DNA of 33,269 nt from Marinifilum caeruleilacunae (lineage in GTDB: Bacteria; Bacteroidota; Bacteroidia; Bacteroidales; Marinifilaceae), in assembly GCF_013141825.1 (NCBI RefSeq), contig NZ_RZNH01000050.1:1-33269 (forward strand), given 5' to 3'. The notes under the pieces are model-generated. The model was not told the origin of the DNA and made no database searches. It saw only the letters and a program-made list of their open reading frames with translations. Each line of letters opens with the position of its first letter. Position 1 is the stretch's first letter. The position numbers were made by a program, and so were the translations under genes. This document shows positions 23,411-33,086 of this stretch, piece after piece.

Positions 23411-24568
23411 ATGAAAAGAAACATTGTTGCCGTAGGAATGTTGTTGGCTTTTTCAGCTGCACTTTGGAGTTGTTCAAGTTCTGATGACAAAACTCCAGAA
23501 CAGGATCAAACATTGGAGCAAAATCTGACTACCGAAACACAATCATTAGCAGCTGCTGTTGATGAAATTACATCTTCTGAGGGTTATGGACTAATCACTA
23601 TGAGTGAGTCTACCAAAGAAGGAGATGGAGAAGAAACAGATGAAAGATTTTCGTATGATCACAGCATTACTCTTGAAGACATTAAGGGTGTGTACGATTA
23701 TATCCTTCCCGTAACAGAGGAAGCAACCGAAACCAAAGGTTGGTATTGGAATAGTGCTTTCGAAAGAGTGGACGATAGCGACTTTTTTGAGATTAACCTT
23801 CCACAGGAAAAAGCGACACGACCTTGGAAATTGTATGTTGAAGAAGATGGAGACGAAGAATTGGATAACGATTTTAATGTAACTGCTTCTCAATACAACA
23901 TGTCAACAGTGATGAGTAATGAAGGTTATGAATTCGATTACTTGCTGGATGCTGATATCACCATTGAAGAAGTAGAAGCTGGTGAAATCTTTGTTGATTG
24001 GAACATGAGTATGTCTACTGAAATGAGCTTTGAATATGTTTCTGAGTTTGGTTTCGCAAATGGTTACTCTGTAGGTCACGAATACATGTTTGGAGAATCT
24101 TTTGACTTCGCGTACAACCTGAAGAAAGATGATGAAGTTCTATTCATGGAGGAAGTTGAATACACTCCTGGAAATGAAGAAACAGATGCCGAATATGAGT
24201 ATGCTCTTACAATTGGTAACATTAAAATTGTAAAGAATTCTTCAAGCGATGAGTACATGGTTTATCGCGATGACATTTTGGAAGAAGGTGCCATTATTAC
24301 ACTTATTGAAGATGATACCAAGGAAGGTGACGACGAAGGCAACGAAGATGAATCAGACAACGCATTCTGTCGTGGCGGTTTCGATATCAAAATTACCTTT
24401 ACTGATGGTACTGAGGTAATCCTTTCTGAATTAATCGGAGAAGAAACTTTAGAGCAACTTGACGAAATCTTTAGCTCGATGCACGATATGTACTTTGTAA
24501 ATAAATTGGTTGACAAGGTAGCAAGAGAAGCCTATCAGATGAATATGCAGCAAGATGCTGGGGAATAA
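23411..24568 (+). CDS. Acidic lipoprotein of unknown function
   Basis: This 385-residue protein has a signal peptide II (MKRNIVAVGMLLAFSAALWSC), with the lipidated cysteine at 21 followed by SSSDDK. Acidic residues after the cysteine are often linked in Bacteroidetes to surface export of lipoproteins. The mature protein is strongly acidic, with Asp/Glu clusters at about 55-65, 140-155 and 300-320. Predicted alternating beta strands (EYEYALTIGNIKIVKNSS, GGFDIKITFTDGTEVILSEL) suggest a beta-rich domain. There is no catalytic motif and I recognise no family. It is monocistronic, between a palindrome-rich control region and a strong terminator. Confidence 0.75.
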   Translation: MKRNIVAVGMLLAFSAALWSCSSSDDKTPEQDQTLEQNLTTETQSLAAAVDEITSSEGYGLITMSESTKEGDGEETDERFSYDHSITLEDIKGVYDYILPVTEEATETKGWYWNSAFERVDDSDFFEINLPQEKATRPWKLYVEEDGDEELDNDFNVTASQYNMSTVMSNEGYEFDYLLDADITIEEVEAGEIFVDWNMSMSTEMSFEYVSEFGFANGYSVGHEYMFGESFDFAYNLKKDDEVLFMEEVEYTPGNEETDAEYEYALTIGNIKIVKNSSSDEYMVYRDDILEEGAIITLIEDDTKEGDDEGNEDESDNAFCRGGFDIKITFTDGTEVILSELIGEETLEQLDEIFSSMHDMYFVNKLVDKVAREAYQMNMQQDAGE

Positions 24569-24593
24569 TTTCAGCTGAAAAAAATACAGATTT

Positions 24594-24622
24594 AAAATCC
24601 GGCCATTAGGTCGGATTTTTTT
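24594..24622 (+). terminator. Rho-independent terminator after the acidic lipoprotein gene
   Basis: AAAATCCGGCC (24594-24604) pairs with GGTCGGATTTT (24609-24619), with one G-T pair and the loop ATTA, running into a T tract to 24622. Confidence 0.9.
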
Positions 24623-24640
24623 ATGCATCTTTATTTCATC

Positions 24641-25084
24641 ATGGAAGAAAAAAATTGGAATAAGAACATTGAATTTCTTTTTATTTGCCTGTTATTCTCA
24701 TTTACTGCCCATTCGCAGAGTAAGGCGAATTGCATTGAAGAAGGTATCGCAAGTTACTACTCCAACTATTTTGAAGGTCGAAAAACAGCATCGGGTGAAA
24801 TTTTTCGGCAAAATCAATTCACAGCTGCCCACCAAAGCCTTCCTTTTGGAACCTGGATAAAAGTAATCAATCTGCAAAACAAACGCTCTGTAATCGTCTG
24901 TATTAACGATAGAGGACCATTTGTTCGCGGTAGAATTACCGATTTGTCCAAATCGGCCGCTAAAGAACTAGGCGAGCTTAGTAATGGATTATTTAAGGTT
25001 TGCATACAAAAATACGAAAAGACCAAGCCACTTGTTTTACCTCCTAAAATTGAAAAAGAGGAACTATTATGGATTCGTCGCTAA
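24641..25084 (+). CDS. RlpA-like double-psi beta-barrel protein
   Basis: This 147-residue exported protein has a signal peptide (about 8-26, FLFICLLFSFTAHSQ). A double-psi beta-barrel of the RlpA family follows: GIASYYSNYFEGRKTASGE, LPFGTWIKVINLQNKRSV, and NDRGPFVRGRITDLSKSAAKELG with the conserved Asp90. RlpA proteins bind or cleave denuded glycan strands of peptidoglycan. The SPOR domain of longer RlpA proteins is absent, which is common in Bacteroidetes. The start is placed at 24641; the ATG at 24623 lies right against the preceding terminator. No promoter fits in the 18-bp gap, so expression probably depends on readthrough or a promoter inside the lipoprotein gene. The stop overlaps the convergent gene's stop. 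Confidence 0.87.
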   Translation: MEEKNWNKNIEFLFICLLFSFTAHSQSKANCIEEGIASYYSNYFEGRKTASGEIFRQNQFTAAHQSLPFGTWIKVINLQNKRSVIVCINDRGPFVRGRITDLSKSAAKELGELSNGLFKVCIQKYEKTKPLVLPPKIEKEELLWIRR

Positions 25085-25947
25085 AAGAAAAGATGAACAC
25101 CACCACCTATTGTTTGAACTTCCAAATCGTAAAATTGGCCATTGGGCGAGTTTCCCTTAAAGGATTCAAAAAGCAGAAGTAGTTTTCGGTTGGCAAACTT
25201 GTTGCTTTTTATCTGGAAACCGGCTCGAATTGAATAATTGTTATTCCAATCTGTTTCTTCAAATTGCTGGAAATCGAATGCAATTAATGGATACACTTTT
25301 CCAAAAATTGCCCCTGGGCTAATTAATTCTGCACCAGCTTGCCAACTCTTTTCCTTTAGGTCGGGTTTACTTTTGATAATTCTGCCTCCACCACCATAAA
25401 CCCTAAGTGCTTTACCAACATCCAATGAGAGTAACACATCAATACCTTCATAGGACAGATCGACTCTCTCAGGTCGATTTCGCAGTAGAAATTCATCGCC
25501 CAAATGAGAACTTTGGTGATATATTTTGGCTCGCATGGAAAATGCCCCATAACGCAAACTAATGGGAATTCCTACAATAAAATCGGAGTTAATTAAATCG
25601 TCGGAAGGTGCATCGAGATCAAAAATTGAAAAAACACCAGCTTCGAGTCCCAATTGCCAGGTACCACCTAAAGCATTCCAGCCCCAAATTGCAAAACTGC
25701 TGCCCAGGTTTACTGCTGCAATACTTCTATCTTTTCCGTTTTCCTTAAATGTTTGAATCGAGGCAGAGAAATGTGGCGATCTTGGATCTGCCAATAGTGG
25801 TTCGAAGATTTCTTCGCCTGGAAGAAAGCCAACTAATTTATGCTCGATACTGTATTGAGCTTTAAGAGTAGGTAAATTGCCGAAAAATATCCCTGTAAAA
25901 ATAAGAATGATTAAGCTCCCCTGAATTTTGTGTAATGTTCCCCTCAT
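25081..25947 (-). CDS. DUF1207-like outer-membrane-associated protein
   Basis: This 288-residue protein has a signal peptide (about 1-30, ending LKAQ). A beta-rich body follows, with alternating strands and a C-terminal GGGVHLFF ending in an aromatic residue, as expected of a small outer-membrane barrel. The segment LPGEEIFEPLLADPRSPHFS near the N-terminus is the pattern I associate with DUF1207 proteins, whose role is unknown. A strong Shine-Dalgarno sequence precedes the start. The last four bases overlap the RlpA-like gene tail to tail. Confidence 0.75.
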   Translation of the reverse strand: MRGTLHKIQGSLIILIFTGIFFGNLPTLKAQYSIEHKLVGFLPGEEIFEPLLADPRSPHFSASIQTFKENGKDRSIAAVNLGSSFAIWGWNALGGTWQLGLEAGVFSIFDLDAPSDDLINSDFIVGIPISLRYGAFSMRAKIYHQSSHLGDEFLLRNRPERVDLSYEGIDVLLSLDVGKALRVYGGGGRIIKSKPDLKEKSWQAGAELISPGAIFGKVYPLIAFDFQQFEETDWNNNYSIRAGFQIKSNKFANRKLLLLFESFKGNSPNGQFYDLEVQTIGGGVHLFF

Positions 25948-25949
25948 AT

Positions 25950-25960
25950 CCTTCTCCTTT
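25950..25960 (-). promoter_or_regulatory. Unusually strong Shine-Dalgarno site
   Basis: AAAGGAGAAGG on the minus strand, with AAGGAG 6 nt before the ATG at 25947. Most other starts in this window have little or no such sequence, so it confirms this start. Confidence 0.6.
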
Positions 25961-26226
25961 AACTGTTATTACTGTAATTCTGGTAGTTAATAAAATAAAG
26001 GATATCCTTGCGATAGTCAATATGCTAAGGACTAATGCCTGTTAATTGTAACTGTGGAGGAAAAATTAAAAATAATGGATTTGATTATTTTGAGTAATGA
26101 AGTGCTCTTTTTCTTCCGTGAGTATTCAATTATTATTGATTTGTATATCAGGAGTCAATTTGATAAGAATGACCGACTCTATCATTCTGGAATTGTGAAG
26201 GTTAACCATTATTAAACAGAATTGCA
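25961..26226. other. Gene-free AT-rich region
   Basis: This lies between the DUF1207-like gene, whose upstream region it is, and the sdhB terminator. I see no coding frame, no TAnnTTTG box well placed for the gene, and no strong repeat. Confidence 0.4.
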
Positions 26227-26259
26227 CAAAAAAAGAGCGTTGCCCTTAGGCAACGCTCT
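26227..26259 (-). terminator. Strong terminator of the sdhCAB operon
   Basis: On the minus strand AGAGCGTTGCC pairs perfectly with GGCAACGCTCT (11 bp, 4-base loop) and runs into a run of T's. It ends 22 bp after the sdhB stop. Confidence 0.93.
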
Positions 26260-26281
26260 GGATATTTGGATTTCAGTCTAA

Positions 26282-27043
26282 TTAATCCTTGATTTTTGCT
26301 GCTAAGAACTCACGGTTCAAACGAGCGATGTTTGCAATCGAAATTCCTTTAGGACATTCCACCTCACAAGCACCAGTATTGGTACAGTTACCAAAACCTA
26401 GCTCATCCATTTTCGCTACCATGTTTTTCGCACGACGAGAAGCTTCAACACGACCTTGTGGCAATTTAGCCAGGTGAGAAACTTTTGCTGAAACGAACAA
26501 CATTGCTGAAGAGTTCTTACAAGTTGCAACACAAGCTCCACAACCGATACAAGCAGCAGCATCCATTGCTTCTTCTGCATCATCCTGTGAAATTGGAATT
26601 GCATTACCATCAGGTACACCACCAGTGTTTACAGAAATGTAACCACCTGCTTGCAATACTTTTTCAAAAGCAGTACGGTCAACAATCAAGTCTTTGATTA
26701 CTGGGAAAGCACCTGCTCTCCAAGGTTCAATTGTGATTGTTTCGCCTTCTTTGAACTTACGCATGTGCAACTGACATGTAGTAATATCATCATCTGGTCC
26801 ATGAGCACGTCCGTTGATAAACAAGCTACACATACCGCAAATACCTTCACGACAGTCGTGATCGAATGCGATTGGCTCTTGTCCATCGTTAATCAATTGC
26901 TCATTCAAAATGTCCAACATTTCAAGGAAAGATGTTCCTCCCGAAATGTCATTGATTTTGTAAGTTTCAAACTTACCTGCAGTTTTAGCGTTTTTCTGAC
27001 GCCAAACTTTTATTGTTAAATTTTTAATTATCTTATCTGCCAT
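26282..27043 (-). CDS. sdhB: Succinate dehydrogenase/fumarate reductase iron-sulfur subunit
   Basis: This 253-residue subunit passes electrons between the flavoprotein and the heme-containing membrane subunit. The [2Fe-2S] ligands are Cys64, Cys69, Cys72 (CREGICGMC) and Cys90. The ferredoxin-type motif [11 protein letters not shown] gives Cys165, 168, 171 and 175. The last group [15 protein letters not shown] gives Cys220, 226 and 230. Together they account for the [2Fe-2S], [4Fe-4S] and [3Fe-4S] clusters. It is the last gene of the operon, 3 bp after sdhA. In anaerobic Bacteroidota the complex works as fumarate reductase; direction of catalysis cannot be told from sequence. Confidence 0.95.
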   Translation of the reverse strand: MADKIIKNLTIKVWRQKNAKTAGKFETYKINDISGGTSFLEMLDILNEQLINDGQEPIAFDHDCREGICGMCSLFINGRAHGPDDDITTCQLHMRKFKEGETITIEPWRAGAFPVIKDLIVDRTAFEKVLQAGGYISVNTGGVPDGNAIPISQDDAEEAMDAAACIGCGACVATCKNSSAMLFVSAKVSHLAKLPQGRVEASRRAKNMVAKMDELGFGNCTNTGACEVECPKGISIANIARLNREFLAAKIKD

Positions 27044-27046
27044 GGC

Positions 27047-28987
27047 TTACTTGTATGAACGTTGTGTCAATTTTACTTCTTCGAAAACTAACTCTTCCTT
27101 GTGCAATACAGGCTCTTGATTCTCACCTTTGTATTCCCAAGCTGAAACGTAAGTAAAGTTTTCATCATCACGTTTTGCTTCGCCTTCTTCCGTTACTGAT
27201 TCTTCACGATAGTGACCACCACAAGATTCGTTACGATTCAAAGCATCACGAGCCATCAAATCACCTAATTCAAGGAAATCAGCAACACGACCAGCTTTTT
27301 CAAGTTCGATATTCATTGCATCGAAATCACCAGGGATACGAACATCATTGTAGAAGTCTTCCTTGATTTTAGCAATCTCAGCAATTGCAAATTTCAAACC
27401 TTCTTCGTTACGAGCCATACCTACGTAGTCCCACATGATATTACCTAAACGCTTGTGGAATGAATCAACAGATTTGTTACCCTTCACGTTGAATAGCTTC
27501 TGTAGACGCTCGTTAACAGCTTTCTCTTTCTTATCAAATTCAGGGTGATTTACATCGATACGTGGAGTCTGAATTTCGTCAGCTAGGTAATCACCAATTG
27601 TATATGGCAATACGAAGTAACCATCAGCCAAACCTTGCATCAAAGCAGAAGCACCAAGACGGTTACCACCATGATCAGAGAAGTTAGCTTCACCAATTGC
27701 ATACAAACCAGGAACGGTTGTCATCAAGTTGTAATCAACCCAAGTTCCACCCATTGAATAGTGAATTGCAGGATAGATCTGCATTGGCTCATTGTAAGGA
27801 TCTACATCAGTAATCTTTTCGTACATCTGGAATAAGTTTCCATAACGAGCTTCGATTACATCCTGTCCTAATCTTTCGATTGAGTATTTAAAGTCAAGGT
27901 AAACTGCCTTACCTTCAGCGTTTACACCGAAGCCTGCATCACAACGCTCTTTGGCAGCACGAGATGCTACATCACGAGGTACCAAGTTACCATATGATGG
28001 GTATCTTCTTTCCAAATAGAAATCACGATCTTCATCAGCGATATCATTTGGTCCCATTTTACCTTCTTGCAATTTAATTGCATCTTCCTTCTTTTTTGGA
28101 ACCCATACACGTCCGTCGTTACGTAACGACTCAGACATCAAAGTCAACTTAGACTGCTGCTCACCGTGAACAGGAATACAAGTTGGGTGAATTTGAACGA
28201 AACAAGGGTTTCCAAAGAATGCACCGTTTTTGTATGCTTGCCATGCAGCACCACCGTTACATCCCATAGCATTAGTTGAAAGGAAGAATACGTTACCGTA
28301 ACCACCAGAAGCAATTACAACAGCGTGAGCTCCATGACGCTCTACTTCACCTGTAACAAGGTTACGAGTGATGATACCACGAGCTTTTCCATCAACTGTT
28401 ACAATATCAAGCATTTCGTTACGCTCATGCATTTCGATCTTACCTTGTCCGATCATGCGGTTCATAGAAGCGTAACAACCTAATAATAGCTGCTGTCCGG
28501 TTTGACCACGAGCGTAGAATGTACGGCTTACCAATACACCACCGAATGAACGGTTAGATAAAGTTCCACCATACTCACGTGCAAATGGTACACCTTGAGC
28601 AACACATTGGTCGATGATGTCACCACTTACCTCAGCCAAACGGTATACGTTTGCCTCACGAGCACGGTAGTCACCACCTTTAATTGTATCATAGAACAAA
28701 CGATAAATAGAGTCATTATCGTTCTGATAGTTCTTCGCAGCGTTAATACCACCCTGAGCAGCAATAGAGTGAGCTCTACGGCCTGAATCCTGGTAGCAAA
28801 ATGCCTTTACGTTGTATCCCATTTCTGCCAAAGAAGCGGCAGCAGATCCACCAGCCAAGCCGGTTCCTACAACGATAATATCTAATTTTCTCTTATTCGC
28901 AGGACTAACTACTTTAATAGCAGCTTTGTGTTTTGACCACTTTTCTGCTAATGGTCCGGCTGGAATTTTTGAATTTAATACTGTCAT
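27047..28987 (-). CDS. sdhA: Succinate dehydrogenase/fumarate reductase flavoprotein subunit
   Basis: This 646-residue catalytic subunit interconverts succinate and fumarate. The N-terminal FAD-binding Rossmann motif is [19 protein letters not shown] (about 40-58). His73 in [11 protein letters not shown] is the residue expected to carry covalent [23 protein letters not shown] and the later [20 protein letters not shown] complete the FAD and active-site region. [11 protein letters not shown] and [14 protein letters not shown] belong to the dicarboxylate site. Length and the extended N-terminus match the B-type SdhA/FrdA of Bacteroidetes and epsilonproteobacteria. It lies between sdhC (20 bp) and sdhB (3 bp). 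Confidence 0.96.
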   Translation of the reverse strand: MTVLNSKIPAGPLAEKWSKHKAAIKVVSPANKRKLDIIVVGTGLAGGSAAASLAEMGYNVKAFCYQDSGRRAHSIAAQGGINAAKNYQNDNDSIYRLFYDTIKGGDYRAREANVYRLAEVSGDIIDQCVAQGVPFAREYGGTLSNRSFGGVLVSRTFYARGQTGQQLLLGCYASMNRMIGQGKIEMHERNEMLDIVTVDGKARGIITRNLVTGEVERHGAHAVVIASGGYGNVFFLSTNAMGCNGGAAWQAYKNGAFFGNPCFVQIHPTCIPVHGEQQSKLTLMSESLRNDGRVWVPKKKEDAIKLQEGKMGPNDIADEDRDFYLERRYPSYGNLVPRDVASRAAKERCDAGFGVNAEGKAVYLDFKYSIERLGQDVIEARYGNLFQMYEKITDVDPYNEPMQIYPAIHYSMGGTWVDYNLMTTVPGLYAIGEANFSDHGGNRLGASALMQGLADGYFVLPYTIGDYLADEIQTPRIDVNHPEFDKKEKAVNERLQKLFNVKGNKSVDSFHKRLGNIMWDYVGMARNEEGLKFAIAEIAKIKEDFYNDVRIPGDFDAMNIELEKAGRVADFLELGDLMARDALNRNESCGGHYREESVTEEGEAKRDDENFTYVSAWEYKGENQEPVLHKEELVFEEVKLTQRSYK

Positions 28988-29007
28988 AACCGTTTAAAAA
29001 TTAACAA

Positions 29008-29694
29008 TTAAGCAAAAAAGTGTAAGTACAAAGGAATAATGGTAAATCCACCAGCAATAAAAATTGCGTAGATGTAACCAGCTCTTTCCAGGCGAGCTCT
29101 CCAAATATTATTACTCATTCCGATAGATTGGAATGATGACCAGAATCCATGCGCCAGGTGTAATCCCAATAAGATTGCACCAACTACATAAATACAAGTG
29201 TAAACAATTCCAAATGTACCAGTTGTGAAAAGTGCTTTAACTAAAGCTGCTCCATCATGGATTTCAACACCATCAACCATTTTCATAGGTACCTCTCCTG
29301 TAATCTGCATAGGAACAAAGAAATGCATCAAGTGCATTACAATGAAAACCAATACCAAACCACCTAAAACGAACATGTTTCTTGAAGACCATGTACTGCT
29401 GTTACCCAAGTTCTGCGAAGCATACTTTTGAGGACGAGCTTTCTGGTTTTGCAATGTCAAAATGATTGCATAGATGATGTGCACGATAAAACCACCAAAT
29501 AAAACTGGCTGTAAACCAAAGCGGATTACCGGCATTGCCATAAAGTGTGCTCCTGCATTAAATAACTCTCCTGTGCTATCAAACATCAAGAAGGAGTTCA
29601 AGATCAAGTGCACCAATAAAAATAGTACAAGGAAAAGGCCTGACAAACTCATTATCAACTTTTTCCCAATAGATGAACTTAAAAAACTGCTCAT
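29008..29694 (-). CDS. sdhC: Succinate dehydrogenase/fumarate reductase cytochrome b subunit
   Basis: This 228-residue membrane subunit has five hydrophobic helices (about 12-38, 58-80, 108-128, 160-182 and 205-225). Histidines suited to bind two hemes sit in the helices: His29, His72, His121/124 and His179/182. A single large di-heme subunit without SdhD is the B-type arrangement of Bacillus and Wolinella enzymes. It links quinol/quinone chemistry to the SdhAB head. It is the first gene of the operon and has a well-matched Bacteroidota promoter upstream. Confidence 0.93.
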   Translation of the reverse strand: MSSFLSSSIGKKLIMSLSGLFLVLFLLVHLILNSFLMFDSTGELFNAGAHFMAMPVIRFGLQPVLFGGFIVHIIYAIILTLQNQKARPQKYASQNLGNSSTWSSRNMFVLGGLVLVFIVMHLMHFFVPMQITGEVPMKMVDGVEIHDGAALVKALFTTGTFGIVYTCIYVVGAILLGLHLAHGFWSSFQSIGMSNNIWRARLERAGYIYAIFIAGGFTIIPLYLHFFA

Positions 29695-29748
29695 AAGTTT
29701 AAAGATTTAATTAGACTGTTTATTATAAGCTTTTACTATAATTCCTTG

Positions 29749-29779
29749 CAAATGTAGACGCTCCCCTTGGCCGAAACAA
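29749..29779 (-). promoter_or_regulatory. Predicted promoter of sdhCAB (TTG, 20 bp, TACATTTG)
   Basis: On the minus strand TTG (29779-29777) and TACATTTG (29756-29749) match the Bacteroidota -33/-7 boxes at normal spacing. They predict a leader of about 48 nt before the sdhC ATG. Confidence 0.58.
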
Positions 29780-30082
29780 TATTTAGGAACATATACAATT
29801 TATTTAGATTGATTCTAGAACAATCCTATGGTTCAGATTTTTAGAAAATTAGAAGTATAAAACTAGTTATAATTCTAGCTATAAACCAATTAAGGAATAA
29901 TTTCTGTAATGTATTTTTTTAAAACGATGCAATTTATTAAATATTTGTATGTTATAGAACAAGCTTTTTTGATATTCTGGTAATTTAGAATTTCATAAAA
30001 ACCTGAAAGGAATTGTTTTATCGGATAAGAGTGCAATAGGCTCTTAGGCTGTGTGTTAATGTTTATAAAATTAAAATTGGAT
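29780..30082. other. Gene-free AT-rich region between sdhC and an alpha/beta hydrolase gene
   Basis: This holds the divergent control regions. A partial palindrome GATTG-A-TTCTAGAA-CAATC lies at 29807-29825, about 28 bp beyond the sdh -33 box, and could be an operator. No coding frame or promoter for the hydrolase stands out. Confidence 0.4.
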
Positions 30083-30874
30083 ATGGATCAGTATTTAGAA
30101 CTGGAAAATTATCGTTTACGATACAGAGATCTTGGTAAGGGAAATACGGTTGTACTTCTTCATGGTTATCTTGAATCAATTGAAACTTTTGAAACTTTTG
30201 CCAATGATCTTTCTCGCCTGGCCAGGGTAATTACAGTCGATTTGCCTGGACATGGAGATTCCGAACTCAAATGTGATTCATGCAGTATTGATCAAATGGC
30301 AGAGGCCGTGAACCATCTGGCCGAACATTTAAAGCTAAAGAAAATTAATATAATTGGTCATTCTATGGGCGGATATGTTGCATTAGCTTTCGCTGATTTG
30401 TTTGGAGAGAAACTGGAAAGTTTTTGCCTTTTTCATTCTACTCCTAATCCGGATACCGATGAGAAGAGAAACAACCGCAAGAAAGAAATTGAATTGGTAA
30501 AAAGTGGCAAGAAAGAACTGATTTGTAAAACAAGCATTCCCAATACCTTTTCCAATAACAACCTAAAAAAGTATGCACACGAAATAGAGAGAATTACAAA
30601 AATTGCGTGTAATACTCCCGATAAAGGAATTATCGCAGCCTTAGAAGCCATGATGAATCGTCCAGATAGAAATCATGTTGTAAAAGCCTTGGATATGCCT
30701 AAGGTGAGTATTATGGGAAAGATGGATAATTTTATTCCTTTACAGGTGGCCGGACAAATTGCCAAAGAAAACAACCTAACGCCTTTTGTTTTACAAACAT
30801 CAGGTCATATGGGATTTATAGAGCAAAGACAGGAATGTTTGCGTGAGGTCTTCCGAATTATTTACGAGTGTTAG
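30083..30874 (+). CDS. Alpha/beta-fold hydrolase
   Basis: This 263-residue cytosolic hydrolase starts at 30083 (MDQYLELENYRLRYRDLGKG); an in-frame GTG at 30053 would add ten residues without family support. The oxyanion motif is LLHGYLES, the nucleophile elbow is IGHSMGGYVA with Ser94, the acid is Asp215 in MGKMDNFIP and the base is His242 in TSGHMGF. The cap region between strands 6 and 7 is helical and lysine-rich. The fold resembles esterase/MenH/BioH-like proteins. The substrate is unknown, and no neighbour points to a pathway. Confidence 0.85.
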   Translation: MDQYLELENYRLRYRDLGKGNTVVLLHGYLESIETFETFANDLSRLARVITVDLPGHGDSELKCDSCSIDQMAEAVNHLAEHLKLKKINIIGHSMGGYVALAFADLFGEKLESFCLFHSTPNPDTDEKRNNRKKEIELVKSGKKELICKTSIPNTFSNNNLKKYAHEIERITKIACNTPDKGIIAALEAMMNRPDRNHVVKALDMPKVSIMGKMDNFIPLQVAGQIAKENNLTPFVLQTSGHMGFIEQRQECLREVFRIIYEC

Positions 30875-30904
30875 GATCAAATATGATCTAATATCATATA
30901 AAAT

Positions 30905-30935
30905 AAATCCCACAATGTGAATCATTGTGGGATTT
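30905..30935. terminator. Bidirectional terminator between convergent genes
   Basis: AAATCCCACAATG (30905-30917) pairs perfectly with CATTGTGGGATTT (30923-30935) around the loop TGAAT. The minus-strand exit reads TTTATTTTAT, the plus-strand exit GTTCT, so it works best for the nucleotidase gene. Confidence 0.82.
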
Positions 30936-30957
30936 GTTCTATGTGCGGTCTGCCTAA

Positions 30958-32691
30958 CTAGTTTGCACCATAAAGCAGTTCATATTCTTTTTTACTGGCA
31001 GTAGCGTGCCATTTTGCGGGAACAACTTTCCAGTTGTTATCACATTCAATATCCACGTTTCCCTTTTCCTCAATCCATTTCATTAGGTAATAACGAAGAT
31101 CTTTGGTTGTTGAATTAACCAATCGGGAGCTTAACTCCTCTTTTGTTAAACCTGCACCTTCGGTAAGGTGGTTTCCACCTCCATTACCGCGATAAGAATT
31201 TAAGGCAACTCTGTAGGTTTTATTTTCGTCGAATTTTTCGCCCGAACTCATTCCCGAAATCGTGATTCGTTCACCATATGGTTTCGAAATGTCAACCGTA
31301 TAATCAATTCCTTCTGCCGAATCGTAATTGAAAAACATGGTGGTTAGTCTACTGCCATGATCTGTAGTGGAAATGTACAACATCGGATCATTTGCCGAAT
31401 TCATTTGCTGGAACCAATCCCTGTAGCTGAATTCAAGAAAATCTTTAATTTCTTTACCTGTTAGATTCATGGTGTACAGCAAGTTTTCGAATCGATACAA
31501 CTTGAATAAATCTCTTACTTGTAATTCGCCCGAATCGATGCTTGCATTAAAGGATAGGGGAGCAGCAAATGAAATTTCTGCATCTGCTAAATCCATTTGA
31601 ATGTTCTGTATTAAATCGATAAAAGGAGAATCGCCAAACATGGCATCTTTGGTTGAAATGCTCTTTTTAAAGCTGCCCACTTCTCTGGAAACATAGGCTT
31701 CTACCTCTTTAAACTTAGGTGTAAAATGATCAACATATTCTTTCGATTTTTCGATATTGGCAATCTTCACCAATTTTGGTTTTAGTTTTTTATCGTAGGT
31801 ATTTTTCTCGCTGTTCCAGCTTAATTCTACAGCCACTTCTGCAAGATATTTAGCCCTGCTTTTTGGGTTGATCACCAATACTTTTTCCTTTTCTGTATTT
31901 TCGAACCAGGAAATTTGCTCATGATGGTCATGACCACAAATTACCATATCGAAACCAGGAACCTGTTTTGCCACCAGAATTGAGCCATTTTCATGACTGA
32001 ATTCATACTCATCTTCGCGGCCAGCACCTGAATGAAACAAACCAATTACAAAATCGGGCTGCTCTTTTTCCTGAATGATTTCCATCCATTTTTTGGCTGA
32101 TTTTACCATTGGTTCAAAGTGCATTCCCGACCATATTTTTTCAGGCAGCCACTTTGGAATGGCAGGAGTTATTAAACCCATTACGGCGATTTTAACACCC
32201 TGTTTTTCGATGATGGTATAAGGCTGGAAATAAGGGTTCCCATCGGAGTTTCGAACCGCATTGGCAGCCAACCAGGGAAAGGCAAACTCCTTTACCAGTT
32301 TATCGTACACCTCATGACCAGGTTCAATATCGTGGTTTCCAACAGTACCGGCATCGTACTGCATAAAATTCATCACATCAGCACAGATGTGTTTGGTCTC
32401 GGTTTTCTCGAAGTTAGAATAGTATACCAAAGGATCTCCCTGAAGAATATCACCATTATCCAAAAGGATAACTTCGGCATCTTTTTTCTCCCTTTGTTTG
32501 GAAACATACTGGTGAACCTGCGCAAGAGAAGTTTCGGTTTCTCTGTCATTCACCAGGTCGTATGGAAACAATGCACCATGCACATCGCTGGTACCATATA
32601 TTTTTAACTGTAATTGTTCTGCTTTTTTTGGTGCACATGCCGATACAATCAGCATGATGATCATTGCATAAAATATTGATTTTGACTTCAT
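30958..32691 (-). CDS. 5'-nucleotidase/UshA-type metallophosphoesterase lipoprotein
   Basis: This 577-residue protein starts at 32691, giving the lipoprotein signal MKSKSIFYAMIIMLIVSACA with Cys19 lipidated. The frame continues upstream to 32817 but overlaps the preceding gene without features. The N-terminal two-metal phosphoesterase domain shows GTSDVHGALFP (Asp36, His38), DNGDILQGDP, VGNHDIEPG, LFHSGAG and ICGHDHHEQ. The C-terminal 5'-nucleotidase domain has NASIDSGELQVRDLFKLYRFENLLYTMNLTGKEI and VALNSYRGNGGG. Such enzymes hydrolyse nucleotides, cyclic nucleotides or UDP-sugars outside the cytoplasm. The DUF1289 gene lies 88 bp upstream on the same strand. Confidence 0.93.
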   Translation of the reverse strand: MKSKSIFYAMIIMLIVSACAPKKAEQLQLKIYGTSDVHGALFPYDLVNDRETETSLAQVHQYVSKQREKKDAEVILLDNGDILQGDPLVYYSNFEKTETKHICADVMNFMQYDAGTVGNHDIEPGHEVYDKLVKEFAFPWLAANAVRNSDGNPYFQPYTIIEKQGVKIAVMGLITPAIPKWLPEKIWSGMHFEPMVKSAKKWMEIIQEKEQPDFVIGLFHSGAGREDEYEFSHENGSILVAKQVPGFDMVICGHDHHEQISWFENTEKEKVLVINPKSRAKYLAEVAVELSWNSEKNTYDKKLKPKLVKIANIEKSKEYVDHFTPKFKEVEAYVSREVGSFKKSISTKDAMFGDSPFIDLIQNIQMDLADAEISFAAPLSFNASIDSGELQVRDLFKLYRFENLLYTMNLTGKEIKDFLEFSYRDWFQQMNSANDPMLYISTTDHGSRLTTMFFNYDSAEGIDYTVDISKPYGERITISGMSSGEKFDENKTYRVALNSYRGNGGGNHLTEGAGLTKEELSSRLVNSTTKDLRYYLMKWIEEKGNVDIECDNNWKVVPAKWHATASKKEYELLYGAN

Positions 32692-32779
32692 TTCTTTTGG
32701 CTTATTTTCTGATGTGTGATTTGAAAAAAGGACCATAAAGTTATAAAAAAGAACAATATCCTTATGCCAGGCATACTTT

Positions 32780-32974
32780 TTATCGAAAGAACACGCCCGA
32801 AGAGGTGTCTGGAGCATTGCTTCTGTTGCGTGCTTTCTTCAGTACTTCTTTTTTCTCATCGTCGTTGTAAAGCGACCAGTTACCGATTTCTTCAGTGGTT
32901 CTTTGGCATCCAAAGCATACGCCGTTACTGTCCTGGCGACAGATTTTAATACAAGGTGATTTGATTTGACTCAT
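32780..32974 (-). CDS. DUF1289 family small cysteine-rich protein
   Basis: This 64-residue protein has SPCIKICRQDSNGVCFGCQRT followed by EEIGNWSLYNDDEKKEVL. The four cysteines (8, 12, 20, 23) in the pattern CxxxC...CxxC suggest metal or iron-sulfur binding, and are the mark of DUF1289 proteins, whose function is unknown. Length is normal. It may be co-transcribed with the downstream nucleotidase gene, although 88 bp separate them. Confidence 0.87.
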   Translation of the reverse strand: MSQIKSPCIKICRQDSNGVCFGCQRTTEEIGNWSLYNDDEKKEVLKKARNRSNAPDTSSGVFFR

Positions 32975-33052
32975 GATAGTGTTATTTAAAATGAATACAA
33001 ATAAAAATGAAAAAGTCTTTTTTTCAAAATTATTAAAGGAGTTTATAAAAAG

Positions 33053-33086
33053 AAAAGCCCCGAATCTTTACCAGACCGGGACTTTT
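33053..33086 (-). terminator. Terminator-like hairpin upstream of the DUF1289 gene
   Basis: On the minus strand AAAAG-T-CCCG pairs with CGGG-G-CTTTT (the central T-G is a wobble), followed by CTTTTT. On the plus strand the wobble becomes a C-A mismatch. It therefore appears to end a minus-strand transcript arriving from the right, although no gene is visible there. Confidence 0.6.

Noticed and set aside
32692-32817. Upstream extension of the nucleotidase gene
   Set aside because: It overlaps the DUF1289 gene and places the lipoprotein signal internally; the start at 32691 restores a normal SPII signal.
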